Shown piece after piece: positions 1-8,594 of a stretch of DNA of 64,000 nucleotides (position 1 is its first letter; every line of letters begins with the position of its first letter). Source of the stretch: Streptomyces sp. SAI-135. GTDB lineage: Bacteria; Actinomycetota; Actinomycetes; Streptomycetales; Streptomycetaceae. The notes below the pieces were generated by a model that had not been told where the DNA came from, did no database searches, and saw only the letters and a list, made by a program, of their open reading frames with translations. The position numbers and the translations under genes are program-made. The DNA lies in NCBI RefSeq assembly GCF_029893805.1, contig NZ_JARXYP010000001.1, positions 992,001-1,056,000 on the forward strand, read 5' to 3'.

Positions 1-321
1 ACCATGGCCAGGGGTCTGCCTGGGGCCACGCCGGTCGAGGGCATCCTCAAGTACGGCGCGGATGTCTTCAGGGATATCGCCGCTGTGCCCCCAGGCCACG
101 ATCAGTTCGGCGACCTGGCGCAGGGACAGGCCGGTGCGCTGGGAGATGTCCTCGAGCACGATCCATCCCTGGCCCGAGCTCACGCGGCCCAGGGCGACTA
201 CCAGGCCGACCGCCTGGTCCTCCACCGTTCGAGAGGCCATGGCCTCGTTCAGCTGTGCGCATTGTTCCTCCAGCTTGGCGATGAGCTCACGGTCGGGGGT
301 GTCGTCGCGGGAAGAGGTCAC
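1..321 (-). CDS. ANTAR-domain protein (partial, runs off left edge)
   Basis: Read on the minus strand from a GTG at 321, the frame stays open to the window edge and gives about 107 residues. Residues 15-60 read as a short coiled coil (LIAKLEEQCAQLNEAM) followed by ASRTVEDQAVGLVVAL and later LSLRQVAELIV. This is the pattern of the three-helix ANTAR RNA-binding domain, in which A-S-R-x-x-x-D-Q-A-x-G is conserved. ANTAR proteins act as antiterminators by binding paired RNA hairpins. No GAF or PAS sensor precedes the domain, so this is a stand-alone ANTAR protein. Its neighbours are a STAS protein and an anti-sigma-type ATPase, which fits a stress-signalling cluster. The C-terminus is not visible. 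Confidence 0.7.
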   Translation of the reverse strand, partial: MTSSRDDTPDRELIAKLEEQCAQLNEAMASRTVEDQAVGLVVALGRVSSGQGWIVLEDISQRTGLSLRQVAELIVAWGHSGDIPEDIRAVLEDALDRRGPRQTPGHG

Positions 322-505
322 GTGACCATCGTGCAAACTGACGCCTGCGGCCTCAACTCCACCTGCGCTCGGCGTGCGACGCTGTCGGGCCTGTGGCGCC
401 GCGCAATCGCGTGCCGCTCGGTGCAGCCTCACCAGCCTGCCGGCGGTCCAAGCGACGCGATCGCGGAAGCACCCATCCTGCAACGCGGTGACCGGTATGC
501 CGGTT

Positions 506-796
506 CTACATGCCGGCTCCCGGCAGGCGTCGTTCTTCCAGCACTTCAAGGACCTCGATCTTGTGCGAGGGGATGATGTGAGCTGTGGGGATGTAGTGGC
601 TGGTGGTCCACCAGGCGTCCGTATCCACTTCCTGGCCTGCACGCCCCCACTGGACCATCTCCAGCTCCTCTCCGGGACGGAAGATTCTGAGCGTCTGCTC
701 GAGAGAGTGGGCGTGGTGTTCTGCGCGGATGCGGACCCGGGCTCGCACGAACCAGTCCGTCGTGGCGAGGTGCCCCGGTGAATTGTGTTCGCTCAT
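506..796 (-). CDS. Conserved hypothetical protein, 96 aa
   Basis: A small soluble protein starting MSEHNSPGHL and rich in acidic and aromatic residues (FVRARVRIRAEHH, then DAWWTTSHYIP). The ATG at 796 is preferred over an in-frame TTG two codons upstream. There are no membrane segments and no motif I can assign to a family. Codon third positions are G/C-rich as in neighbouring genuine genes, which supports coding. It lies between the ANTAR and STAS genes on the same strand but is separated from each by gaps. Function unknown. Confidence 0.55.
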   Translation of the reverse strand: MSEHNSPGHLATTDWFVRARVRIRAEHHAHSLEQTLRIFRPGEELEMVQWGRAGQEVDTDAWWTTSHYIPTAHIIPSHKIEVLEVLEERRLPGAGM

Positions 797-898
797 CCTC
801 AAGGTCTATCCGAGGTGGCCGGCCGGGCGCCACGGTCTCGGCGTCGCAAGATATGTAACGATATGTGGGCATTTGTTCCGCATGGTTAACATGGCTCC

Positions 899-1210
899 AT
901 GCCGGTCAGAAGGCTCGTGGTTTTCCGGTTCCACCGCGACCCGCTGGTCTGCCGGGCCCGTGTCGGCCTCATCCGACGGCTCAACCCTGGCGTGCCTGTG
1001 CTCGGAGTCTTCTGTGGGCCGGGGTGGCTGGCGTGGTGCGGCTTTCCGCCTGGCCGGCCGGAGGGCACTGGGGCTGGATGCCCTGTACGTCTCCCGGCAC
1101 AGCGGGCCCTGGAACTGGAAGAACGGCGACCTGGTACCGCTGCCCTGCTACCGCGAGGCAGCAGGCCACCAACTGTCCTTCGACGGCTCAGGCGCTGAGC
1201 GCTTCGTGAA
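899..1210 (+). pseudogene. Broken remnant of a conserved actinobacterial gene
   Basis: The ATG at 899 opens a reading frame starting MPVRRLVVFRFHRDPLVC and running to about 1050. The plausible continuation (LDALYVSRHSGPWNWKNGDL) is in a different frame, near 1078-1140. Both pieces resemble one family of Streptomyces proteins in which an N-terminal VVFRFHRDP block precedes a P-x-x-WNWK-x-GDL block, so at least one frameshift separates them. The remnant then runs into the 3' end of the convergent STAS gene, so the C-terminus is lost. Family recall is from memory and the biochemical role is not known to me. Confidence 0.5.
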
Positions 1211-1562
1211 GGGTGGGATGGCAGTCGATGACGGTGTCGAGGCCGACGATCTGGATGGTGCGCATGACGGAGTTGGTGGGTGCGGCCAGGCGTAGCCAGC
1301 CGCCGGCGGCGGTGGCGTTGTGGTGGGCGGCGATGAGGATGTTGATGCCGGTGGAGTCCATGAAGGTGACTCGCCGCAGGTCGATCACGACAGGTGGCTG
1401 AGGGACGGGGATGGTGAGCGCTTGGCGCAGCGTTCCGCAGGTGTCGTAGTCGATCTCACCGGCGAGCGTGAGGATGCGGATGCCCTCGCTGGTGGTCTCC
1501 GTGATCGCCAGGTGGCCTGCCGGCGGATCTTGTTCGGTGTCTGGCATCTTGTCCCCAGTCAT
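1188..1562 (-). CDS. STAS-domain anti-sigma factor antagonist
   Basis: A 124-residue STAS domain with little else. The GEIDYDTCGTLRQAL segment (about 35-49), the hydrophobic PPVVIDLRRVTFMDSTGINIL strand-helix with the D-S-T/S-G phosphorylation motif (near 68-72), and the C-terminal QIVGLDTVI are all in place. Such proteins bind anti-sigma kinases and release the sigma factor; phosphorylation on the Ser/Thr of D-S-T-G switches them off. The ATG at 1562 has AGGATC upstream. An anti-sigma-type ATPase gene lies just upstream on the same strand and is the obvious partner. The 3' end overlaps the dead plus-strand remnant. Confidence 0.9.
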   Translation of the reverse strand: MTGDKMPDTEQDPPAGHLAITETTSEGIRILTLAGEIDYDTCGTLRQALTIPVPQPPVVIDLRRVTFMDSTGINILIAAHHNATAAGGWLRLAAPTNSVMRTIQIVGLDTVIDCHPTLHEALSA

Positions 1563-1696
1563 GCCAGTGATCCTGGCATACCAGCGCCTTCACCTGCAGT
1601 CGGCCTCTGGCCGGCCCCAAGCTGTGCAGGGAAAGTCCTCTTCGGCCCGTAGCTGAAGCACTTGGAGGTCACCGGCGTCCGGGTTGGCCGCGTCTT

Positions 1697-2170
1697 TCAC
1701 ACCAAGCGGCCGGCGACGTTGCCGCCAGGGTCGTCGGCCAGTACGACTGCGGCCTTGATCCTTTTTCCTACGGGTTCGCGGTGTACCTCAATGCTGCGGC
1801 AGACGGCCATGACGATCTCCAGTCCGTGCTGGCCTATCCGGTCGGGATCGGCGGCCTGGGCGATCGGCAGGACCGGTTCGCTGTCCCACACCGTCACCTC
1901 GACAGCTCCGTCGTTGATCTCCAGCGTGAGCAGGCAGGGGCCGGGAGCGTATTTGCGGGCGTTGGTGACCAGCTCGCTGACCACCAGCTGGACCATGCCC
2001 ATCGCCCGGGCGGACACGGGAAGCCCGTGCACGGCCTGTACATCTGTCAGGAACGAACGGGCCAGGTCCCGGGCCTCGGCGATCTCCGCACTGTCTTCGA
2101 ACGCGGCCGAAACCGATATCTGCCTGCTGGCTTGGGACTCGCGCCCCTCGCCCTCTTCCGCCTGCACCAT
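1697..2170 (-). CDS. ATP-binding protein, anti-sigma kinase type (HATPase_c)
   Basis: A small GHKL-fold ATPase of the RsbW/SpoIIAB-like group common in Streptomyces. The N-box is MVQLVVSELVTNARKYAPG (E-L-V-x-N-A) and the G1 box is DPDRIGQHGLEIV. The ATG at 2170 is preceded by AAGGCGG six bases away. An upstream in-frame ATG at 2224 adds 18 residues but has no obvious ribosome site. The protein would bind ATP and either sequester a sigma factor or phosphorylate the neighbouring STAS protein. No membrane segment is present. The role is inferred from family and neighbourhood. Confidence 0.85.
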   Translation of the reverse strand: MVQAEEGEGRESQASRQISVSAAFEDSAEIAEARDLARSFLTDVQAVHGLPVSARAMGMVQLVVSELVTNARKYAPGPCLLTLEINDGAVEVTVWDSEPVLPIAQAADPDRIGQHGLEIVMAVCRSIEVHREPVGKRIKAAVVLADDPGGNVAGRLV

Positions 2171-2508
2171 GCGGTCCGCCTTGCGCCCTGGAGTCTTCAC
2201 CCGACCAACACCGTTTGCCCCCATAATGCGGACACAGGCGCGACAAATGGGCGATCACCTGAACATTACTCTGGACGGGTGTGCGCTGACGTGACGCACA
2301 AGCGGTCCCCAGCCGGCTTCCGGCACGGCTGCTCGAGTCGCGTCCGGCGCGTAGGGGGCGCTCGAAGGGCCATCGAGGGACCGGCCGCTTGATCGATCTC
2401 AATCATCTCAAGGAGAGGGCATCTTTGTGGTCTTGGGGCCGTCTGTGAGCCGGCTGCCGAGCCCGGCGTGCCGGGGCAGCCACAGGCATTCAGTGAATCA
2501 TCTACGGG

Positions 2509-2861
2509 TCAGCCAAAAACCAGCAGGTCACCACTGTCTGATGGTTCTGTGACGGTGTATCCGAGCTGCACCAGCAGCCCTGAAACCGCGGCTTGCACGA
2601 TCGCCTGCAGCTGTCGTTCGAGGCTCCAGGCTGGTCCTTCGCCGGCGAGGTGAACCCGTCCGAAGCTGTCCATAGCACCAGCACCCCGGCCGGCACCTCC
2701 GTCACCGAAATCCCTGGCCTGCCGTCCTCCATGTCCTCGCCCACGAGATGGAACCCCGCCCGCTTCAAGGCATGGCGCACCCGCGCGGGCAGGGCACGCG
2801 GCGCAGACGGCCCAGGCCTGCTCCGGATGCGCGTGATCAACCCACCGGGTTCAACAGGCAC
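2509..2861 (-). pseudogene. Frameshifted conserved hypothetical gene
   Basis: From a GTG near 2861 the frame reads VRHALKRAGFHLVG, then VTEVPAGVLVLWTASDGFTS. The second half (LQAIVQAAVSGLLVQLGYTV, then SDSGDLLVF) is in another frame and ends at 2509. The two halves look like one Streptomyces family (a WTASDGF core followed by an A-I-V-Q-x-A-x-S-G-L-L helix), so a one-base shift near the AACGACAGCTGCAGG stretch has broken it. It follows the kinase gene closely on the same strand. It could also be a sequencing error. Confidence 0.55.
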
Positions 2862-2875
2862 CCTATGCGGGTGGT

Positions 2876-4063
2876 TCAGTCGTCGGACTTGTTGTGCTTG
2901 CTCTTGCCGCGTTCGTCTTTGTCCTCGCGATCGTCGTTGCCGTCCGGTGCTGGTGTGGTCGCGGCCCGCGTAATGGTCGGAGCTGCGGTTGACCGCGTGG
3001 CGGAGGGGTTGGCTGAGGTGGCCGTCGTGGAGACGGGTGTGGTGGGGGCGGGAGTGTTGTCGGTTCCGGAGTTCACCGTGGCGCCAATGATGGCGGCTGC
3101 TGCGAACAGTGCGATGGCCGCGCCGCCCAGCAAGACTTTTGGGGCCCAGTTGCGGTGGCGGCGTGGGCGGGAGTGTGAGGCGCCGGCCGCAGCACGACGA
3201 GGCGGTGGCATCGGGGGAGGGACGGCGGTGGGGTGCGGCGCGGCAGGGGCGGGCGTCCAGTCCTGCCCACTCAGCCAGTCGGCCGCCTGCTCGGCGGTGG
3301 GCCGGTGAGCTGGGTCCTTGGCCAGCAGGCGCAGTACATAGTCGGACAGCGCGTGTGGCGTATCGGGCCGCAGATGGGCGGGCGGGGGCGGGGAGGCGTC
3401 CACGTGCTGCTGGACGACGGCCAGCGTGGTGGCGCCGCGGAACGGAGGGCGGCCGGTGAGGAGCTCGTACAGGACGCAGCCCAACGAGTAGACGTCCGAA
3501 GCCGGGGTGGCCGGACGTCCCAGGGCTCGTTCGGGGGCGAGATAGTCGCCGGTGCCCATGACCTTGCCGGTGGCGGTCAGGGTGACGGCAGCCGCATCGG
3601 CGAAGCGGGCTATGCCGAAGTCGGTGATCTTCGCAGTACCGTCGGCGGAGAGCATCACGTTGGCGGGCTTGATATCCCGGTGGATCACTCCCTGCTGGTG
3701 CGCGGCGACGAGCCCAGTGGCCATCTGTGCTGCGACGGCCGCGGCCTCCTGCGGGGCCAAGGCACCGCGCAGGGAGCGTTCCTGGGCCAGGCTCCAGCCG
3801 TCGACCAGCTCCATGACCAGGTAAGACTGGCCGTCGTGGGAGCCGAAGTCGTACACGCTCACCACGTTGGGGTGGTTCAGCCGTGCCGAGGTCTGCGCCT
3901 CCATACGAAACCGCTCGCTGTCCGCCGCCTCCGCCCCCTGCATCAATTTGACCGCCACCGGGCGCCCGAGAAGCTGGTCGTCGGCTCGCCACACCTCACC
4001 CATCGCGCCGCGCCCCAACGGCTCTTCCAGCCGATAGCGCTCTGCCAGCAGCACCTGTTGCAC
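2876..4063 (-). CDS. Ser/Thr protein kinase, PknB-like, single transmembrane helix
   Basis: A eukaryotic-type kinase. Numbered from the GTG at 4063, the glycine loop LGRGAMGEVW is at about 17-26, the ATP-anchoring lysine in VAVKLM near 39, the catalytic loop HRDIKPAN at about 128-135, DFGIARF at about 148-154 and the activation segment GTGDYLAPE at about 170-178. After residue 265 comes a Pro-rich linker, one hydrophobic helix (VLLGGAAIALFAAAAIIGA) and a Thr/Pro-rich tail ending in a charged GNDDREDKDERGKSKHNKSDD-like stretch. There are no PASTA repeats, so the outer domain is short. The start is uncertain: GTG codons at 4096, 4063 and 4054 are all in frame. It sits beside an anti-sigma/STAS pair it might regulate (inference). 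Confidence 0.9.
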   Translation of the reverse strand: MQQVLLAERYRLEEPLGRGAMGEVWRADDQLLGRPVAVKLMQGAEAADSERFRMEAQTSARLNHPNVVSVYDFGSHDGQSYLVMELVDGWSLAQERSLRGALAPQEAAAVAAQMATGLVAAHQQGVIHRDIKPANVMLSADGTAKITDFGIARFADAAAVTLTATGKVMGTGDYLAPERALGRPATPASDVYSLGCVLYELLTGRPPFRGATTLAVVQQHVDASPPPPAHLRPDTPHALSDYVLRLLAKDPAHRPTAEQAADWLSGQDWTPAPAAPHPTAVPPPMPPPRRAAAGASHSRPRRHRNWAPKVLLGGAAIALFAAAAIIGATVNSGTDNTPAPTTPVSTTATSANPSATRSTAAPTITRAATTPAPDGNDDREDKDERGKSKHNKSDD

Positions 4064-5147
4064 CCACCCCGAACGACGACAACGCCTTGATGCCACAAAC
4101 CCGAATACTCACGATCAATGATCATTTGTCGTGTGGCGTGCCCAGGGTATCGGCCAGTCGGCGCTGGTGCGGGCCCCGTCGGCACAGGTCCGTCTTCTAC
4201 AGCGCACCACCGCATGACGGCGTCACACCCGATGTGCATTCCTGTCGGCGCGATCGCCGCCGCGACGCGTGCACCGGCTCGTGCCGGCCGGCAGCTTCCT
4301 TCGGCGGCTTGGCCTTGTCGGTCGGCTTCGGGATGCACGGGCCTTTCGGTACGACGCCGCGAATGTGCGTACCACGTGTGTCGTCTGTAAGGCTGTGGAG
4401 TGTGGCTGCCCGCATGTGTGTTGGTCTCGCAACCTTCAGCGATCAGGTGTGACATCCCGAGCTCGCGCAGCGCTGGACAGAGTGACCCCGGGCGGGGTCA
4501 GGGCACCTGCACTCCAGGGGGAGGCTCGCGGGTGCCGACATGCAGAGGCAGGCTCGGTTCCCCCCGTGCCGGGTCTGCCTCTGCTTGTTGCTGGGTGGAG
4601 GACCGGACCGAGCGGGCCTTCGCAGCATTCCAGGGCGGCCCGCGCTGGAGTGCCCGCTGTCCGTCGACGCCGATGGGCCCTGCGCAGAAGGCCTGTCAGC
4701 GACTCGAGGCAGTCCGCACGACGGCAGGAGCCGGAGCCCGACACTCCTGACCCGGATGCGGTGAGGCCTCTGCTTGGCTGGCCGTGGTCGCACCCCCGCC
4801 CACGGACCCGACCATGGTGTGCGGGCAAGCTGGCTCACCCCGTCCATGGCTGGTCACAGCCTTGCCCAGGTGGCTTTGATCACGAGTTTGAGCAGCGCTT
4901 GTTCACCAGTTCGGGAGGCGCTGCAACCGGGTCTGAATCGAACGGCCTGGCCGGGTGAGGGCGGTGCGTAGAAGGTCTGTTGTGGTGAATTGACGGGCGG
5001 GCGCGTGACCGATCGGGGGTGTCCAGAGGTTCCCCTCGGGATGGAGGGCAGGCGCAGTGCGTTGTATCCGGCTCGATGTCGACCCGCACCGGTACCCATC
5101 TGCTGCCCTCGATTTTCGGCAGCGATATCAGACTGTTGGAGGCCAAC
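4064..5147. other. 1.1-kb non-coding or degenerate stretch
   Basis: I find no convincing gene here. The stretch holds a strong imperfect hairpin (4542-4584, arms GCAGAGGCAG and CTGCCTCTGC), a diverged copy of sequence found again at 8235-8505, and a copy of the short dispersed motif described at 8479. The start region of the divergent kinase gene lies at 4064-4130. Confidence 0.5.
4600..4898 (+). repeat. Diverged repeat A (partner at 8235-8505)
   Basis: This block shares long colinear stretches with 8235-8505, for example CGTCCGTCGACGCC near 4660-4680, GACGGCAGGAGCC near 4720, and the CGCACCC...CACGGACCCGACCA stretch near 4790. Both end in the TGGCTTTG-TCACGAGTT motif. The copies differ by many substitutions and small indels, so the duplication is old or both are remnants of a mobile element end. 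Confidence 0.6.
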
Positions 5148-5522
5148 ATGAACATCGATAAGCCCGAGATCGACCCCCCCGAGGGTGAGGCGCCCACCGA
5201 GCTGGAGATCGTCGACCTCTGGGAGGGGGACGGCGCCGAGGCGAAGGCTGGCGACTTTGTCCAGGTCCACTACGTGGGTGTTGCGTACAGCAGCGGGGAG
5301 GAGTTCGACGCCAGCTGGAACCGCGGCACGCCGCTCGAGTTCCAGCTCGGGGCTGGGCAGGTTATCGCCGGCTGGGACCAGGGGGTCCAGGGGATGAAGG
5401 TCGGTGGTCGGCGCAAGCTCACCATCCCGGCGTACCTCGCCTACGGGGACGAGGGTGCTGGTGGCGGCCGGATCGCCCCGGGCGAGAGTCTGATCTTCGT
5501 CTGTGATCTTATGTCCGTCTGA
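5148..5522 (+). CDS. FKBP-type peptidyl-prolyl cis-trans isomerase
   Basis: A compact 124-residue FKBP domain. Characteristic blocks are GDFVQVHYVGVAYSSGEEFDASW (about 34-56), GTPLEFQLGAGQVIAGWDQG (about 59-78), MKVGGRRKLTIPAYLAYG and the final ESLIFVCDLMSV. The central I-A-G-W is the active-site signature. There is no signal peptide, so it is a cytoplasmic single-domain form that catalyses proline isomerisation. The ATG at 5148 has TTGGAGG seven bases upstream; the open frame extends further 5' but without family similarity. A strong terminator-like hairpin follows. Confidence 0.95.
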   Translation: MNIDKPEIDPPEGEAPTELEIVDLWEGDGAEAKAGDFVQVHYVGVAYSSGEEFDASWNRGTPLEFQLGAGQVIAGWDQGVQGMKVGGRRKLTIPAYLAYGDEGAGGGRIAPGESLIFVCDLMSV

Positions 5523-5569
5523 TCACTGGCTAGGGCCAACGCAGCGGCGGAGCGAGGTACACCGGCATC

Positions 5570-5603
5570 GGGCCATCGGCCCCCTTGCGGAGGCCGATGG
5601 CCC
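5570..5603 (+). terminator. Hairpin downstream of the FKBP gene
   Basis: Perfect 12-bp arms GGGCCATCGGCC and GGCCGATGGCCC around a 10-base loop, 48 bases after the FKBP stop codon. There is no T tract, which is usual for Streptomyces terminators. Confidence 0.7.
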
Positions 5604-5764
5604 AAAGGAAGACGCACTCGGGCGGCTCCGCCCCTACGCGGCGTGTAACGCGGCTCGGTCGGGCTGGCAGACGCCAGCTGTGGCCTGCACCAGCTGCCTG
5701 GACAGAAAGCATTCGAATAACGGCCTTCGCTGCTGCTGCTCGAAGTCGTGAACATCCGCTGCCC

Positions 5765-5783
5765 GCTGTCGTGAACAAAGCCA
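5765..5783 (-). repeat. Short dispersed motif, reverse copy
   Basis: GCTGTCGTGAACAAAGCCA is the reverse complement of a motif (TGGCTTTGTTCACGA...CAGC) also seen at 4871-4898 and 8479-8505 and, reversed, at 10199-10224. A second partial copy lies immediately to the left (CGAAGTCGTGAACATCCGC). Confidence 0.55.
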
Positions 5784-5818
5784 CGCAGGTCCCGCACAGG
5801 GCGAACCTTGGTCGCAGG

Positions 5819-6805
5819 TCAGGGTCTGATGCTCAGATAGGGGATAACGCGCTGTGGGCCGGCGATCAGGAGCCCGGGAATGAGTGCCGCAGTCAAAGAG
5901 CACCACGAGCGCAGGAATCCCCGGACCCCCAGGTGCGACAGCAGGGCATAGACCGCCAGTCCAGCAGCCAGTGCCGTCAGAATGGCGACTACCAGGCGCA
6001 AAGACTCCTTGAGAGTCTCTCGGGTGATCGACAGCGGGGTGACATCCGCCAGGGCGTCATGGGGGAGCAGCGCACCAACTCGCCCTTGGGCGTATCGCTC
6101 GCCAATGCTGATGAGTTTTTGGGCGATGTCGCGAAGCGCCACATCCGGTTCGCTGTCGAGTCGAACGAGATCTTGCCGAAGCGCACCAGCGACGTGGGCT
6201 GCATGCTGCCGGGCGGACGCGTGACGCGGCGATGACCAGGCTATGGTCCTGACAGTGCGGTGTGCCCGCAGCAGGTCCCGCTCGATTCGGCGGTGTTGAC
6301 GATCGAGCTTACGCAAGCGGGAGGTGCGCGCGGAGCAGGGCTGTTCCTGGATATCGGCGCACAGGACCACCGCCCGCGCGGTTCTTACGGTTAGTCGATA
6401 ACGCACTGCCACTCCGCCGACGCGTGTCCGCCGAAACAGCCAGACCACGGGATACCAGGGCAGGGTGAGGATCACCATCGCCAAGTAGACGTTGACGGAT
6501 GCGGAGTCGGGATCCTTGCCGCTGAGCGACACGGACATGGTTCCGGAGACGGCCGCAAAGATAAGTGGAGGCAAGAGGACTCCGAGGACCAGAACGGCGG
6601 CCACTACGGCGCCTTCCGCCAAGTCATTTCCCTCGGTGTGATACGCGCGTAGGGCCGTCCCGGTATCGGAGACCTCCGCGCGTGGCAACGCCAGGCGGGC
6701 AGCTGCATCCTCAAGACCACGTAATGCGTCAGCCGCCAATTGCTCGCGGCGACGGTGCCCCGCTGCCGCCTGGCGCGCCGCAGGGTGCCCCGGTGAAATA
6801 TGCAT
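5819..6805 (-). CDS. Multi-pass membrane protein of unknown function
   Basis: A 328-residue protein with a basic N-terminus, two hydrophobic helices (GAVVAAVLVLGVLLPPLIFAA and VYLAMVILTLPWYPVVWLF, about 65-130), a long charged cytoplasmic or helical middle (LRKLDRQHRRIERDLLRAHR) and two C-terminal helices (LVVAILTALAAGLAVYALL and LTAALIPGLLIA). I do not recognise the family. The central region has a Cys-containing stretch and an Arg/His-rich coiled-coil feel. It stands alone on the minus strand. Confidence 0.75.
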   Translation of the reverse strand: MHISPGHPAARQAAAGHRRREQLAADALRGLEDAAARLALPRAEVSDTGTALRAYHTEGNDLAEGAVVAAVLVLGVLLPPLIFAAVSGTMSVSLSGKDPDSASVNVYLAMVILTLPWYPVVWLFRRTRVGGVAVRYRLTVRTARAVVLCADIQEQPCSARTSRLRKLDRQHRRIERDLLRAHRTVRTIAWSSPRHASARQHAAHVAGALRQDLVRLDSEPDVALRDIAQKLISIGERYAQGRVGALLPHDALADVTPLSITRETLKESLRLVVAILTALAAGLAVYALLSHLGVRGFLRSWCSLTAALIPGLLIAGPQRVIPYLSIRP

Positions 6806-7016
6806 CAGAATCCTCCCCCTTCGCCTCCATCCTGCCCGAGATCATCACAAGATTCCGGGGCTGGACAGCGCGGAATCTGACCGAGCGGGGCCGCCCACAT
6901 CGCAGCACGCCAGACCCAGGGAACGGAGCTGAGCGCGTGCCTGCGGCGCGATCCTTGCCGAAGATGTCCTGCTAGTCGGCGACGGCCTTAGTTTTCCGCT
7001 CTGGCCACAGCATGTC

Positions 7017-7114
7017 TCACCAGCGGATGCCGAGGGCGTCCAATGCCGCGCGGCGTCTCTACGCGCACCGCGGTCGTAGGTTGCCACCGCGTGTGCGGCG
7101 CCCAGGTAGATCAT
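7017..7114 (-). pseudogene. Possible C-terminal gene remnant
   Basis: The frame reads MIYLGAAHAVATYDRGARRD. A shift by one frame then gives AALDALGIRW followed by a stop at 7017. The two parts join into a plausible protein C-terminus, so this may be the end of a lost gene. No family can be assigned. Confidence 0.25.
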
Positions 7115-7188
7115 TAGGGCCCCCGCGGGGCGTTGGCGCGTCGGGCACCACGGACGTTGCCAGGCTGGCTGTACCGGGCAGCTGACGA

Positions 7189-7220
7189 CGGTGGCCGCCT
7201 TGGCGTGAAGGCGGCCACCG
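7189..7220 (-). terminator. Hairpin after the 67-aa gene
   Basis: Perfect 13-bp arms (CGGTGGCCGCCTT and AAGGCGGCCACCG) with a 6-base loop, placed just 3' of the minus-strand gene ending at 7227. Confidence 0.8.
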
Positions 7221-7226
7221 CTATCT

Positions 7227-7430
7227 CTACGGCATGGAGTCCAAGAACGGGCGACCGTGCTCGTGCATCATCCGGATGGCGTGCTCGTATTCGGCTTCGT
7301 CCTCAAGGATCAGAGCCATGTGCGTCTCGGTGTTGTAGATCGTTCCGAGCCCGAGGTCAGAAGTGATGACGACCCAGCCGTCCTCGGTGCCGTCCCACAG
7401 GTAGTCCAGGCTCTCGGGCTGGTCTGTCAT
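7227..7430 (-). CDS. Small conserved hypothetical protein, 67 aa
   Basis: MTDQPESLDYLWDGTEDGWVV begins an acidic soluble protein containing TIYNTETHMALILEDEAEYEH and ending FLDSMP. The ATG at 7430 is chosen because family-like sequence begins there; the frame upstream is not protein-like. The protein is strongly acidic with no membrane segment. A clean hairpin terminator follows 7 bases downstream, which supports a real transcription unit. Function unknown. Confidence 0.7.
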   Translation of the reverse strand: MTDQPESLDYLWDGTEDGWVVITSDLGLGTIYNTETHMALILEDEAEYEHAIRMMHEHGRPFLDSMP

Positions 7431-7743
7431 GGTGTTACCCCGTGCTTTGTGAACGTGACAACCATGCCGCCCCTTCCGACCGGGATGATCTGGGCAGACC
7501 CTGCCCGAGGTACCCCCGACCATGAAGCAGACCACGACAGGTCAGCGCGTTGGCCACCACGGACATCGAGGCGGGCGACTTCCGTCGGGCATGCTGGACC
7601 GGCTGTGCCGGTTGTGAAGGGCGTGGGAGTGGAGGGGACAGTGTCCCCGGGCCTCACCTATTGCCTGCGGGGACGATCGTTCGGCTGAAGCCCCGCAGAG
7701 CCTTTCGCCGCGTAGGCGACCGCCCTTCACCCCTACAGCATGA

Positions 7744-7779
7744 GTGCGGCCCCGGTCAGTGAACTGCCCGGGGCCGCAC
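7744..7779. terminator. Strong hairpin
   Basis: Perfect 12-bp arms GTGCGGCCCCGG and CCGGGGCCGCAC with a 12-base loop. No clear gene ends right beside it on either strand; it may serve a lost gene. Confidence 0.6.
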
Positions 7780-8038
7780 CGTGTATTGCGCTGGCCTTGA
7801 CCGACGCACTCCGGCTGCCTTCACTTGTCTGAGAGCGGTGGCATGGGAGTGAAGCCTCCCGGAGCTCCGTCACCCCGGCCCGCTGCGCCATAACCCCGAC
7901 CATGGCGATGGACACCCCGACCATCGGGCTACGGCGGTCTGAAGGTGGGGGCGTCTGTGGGCGTGAGGTCGGTGCGTGTGCGTGCGAGCCGGACGGCTTG
8001 GCGCCAGCGGCCAGCACGGTCGGGGATTCCCGGCCACC

Positions 8039-8395
8039 ATGATCGGCTATGGCGAGGTCGCCAGCGTCATTTCCCAGTGGGACCGCGAGAGCGTGGCGTC
8101 GGCCTCGAAGCTGACCGCGCCCCTCACCTGGCTTGCGGCGGCCGTCACGCCCTTGCTCAGGCGCCCGGAGCCCGGGCTGGCGCAGGCAGCAGATGAACTG
8201 TTCATTGCAGTCACCGAGCACTACACCGATGCGGACCGGCCCGTACGGGCACTTGAGGCGTTCCACCAGGCACTGCGACCCGCGCTGGAGGCGCCCGCCG
8301 TCCGTCGACGCCGATGGGCTCTGCGCAGAAGGCCGGCCAGCGACTCGAGACAGTTGGAGCCCGCACGGCAGGAGCCAGGGCCCGACGCCCCCTGA
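8039..8395 (+). pseudogene. Fragment of an unidentified protein
   Basis: The frame MIGYGEVASVISQWDRESVA, then LTAPLTWLAAAVTPLLRRPE and ELFIAVTEHYTDADRPVRAL, looks protein-like up to about 8290, after which it becomes arginine-rich and low in information. The second half overlaps repeat A'. I read it as the C-terminal part of a lost helical protein fused to repeat sequence. No function can be given. Confidence 0.35.
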
Positions 8396-8505
8396 CGCGA
8401 ATGCGTACGCCCCCGCTGGCTGTGGTCGCACCCCCGACCACGGACCCGACCACAACCTGCGGGCACACTGGCTCACCTGGCTTTGTTCACGAGTTGCGAC
8501 AGCGG
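8235..8505 (+). repeat. Diverged repeat A' with dispersed end motif
   Basis: Partner of 4600-4898. The right end (8479-8505) carries GGCTTTGTTCACGAGTTGCG then ACAGCGG, the best copy of a short motif also found at 4871-4898 and, reversed, at 5765-5783 and 10199-10224. A degenerate further copy (GTTCACGAGAAGCGACAGCA) follows near 8550. Confidence 0.6.
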
Positions 8506-8594
8506 ATGTACGCGACTTTGGACAGCACCATGAACCGGTCGTGTTCGATGTTCACGAGAAGCGACAGCACCACCTGATGCGGCACCGGGTCTGC

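Noticed and set aside
2502..3992. Long open frame antisense/alternate to the kinase gene (496 codons)
   Set aside because: It is an Arg/Pro/His-rich shadow of the kinase gene; only its last part overlaps a genuine, frameshifted small gene.
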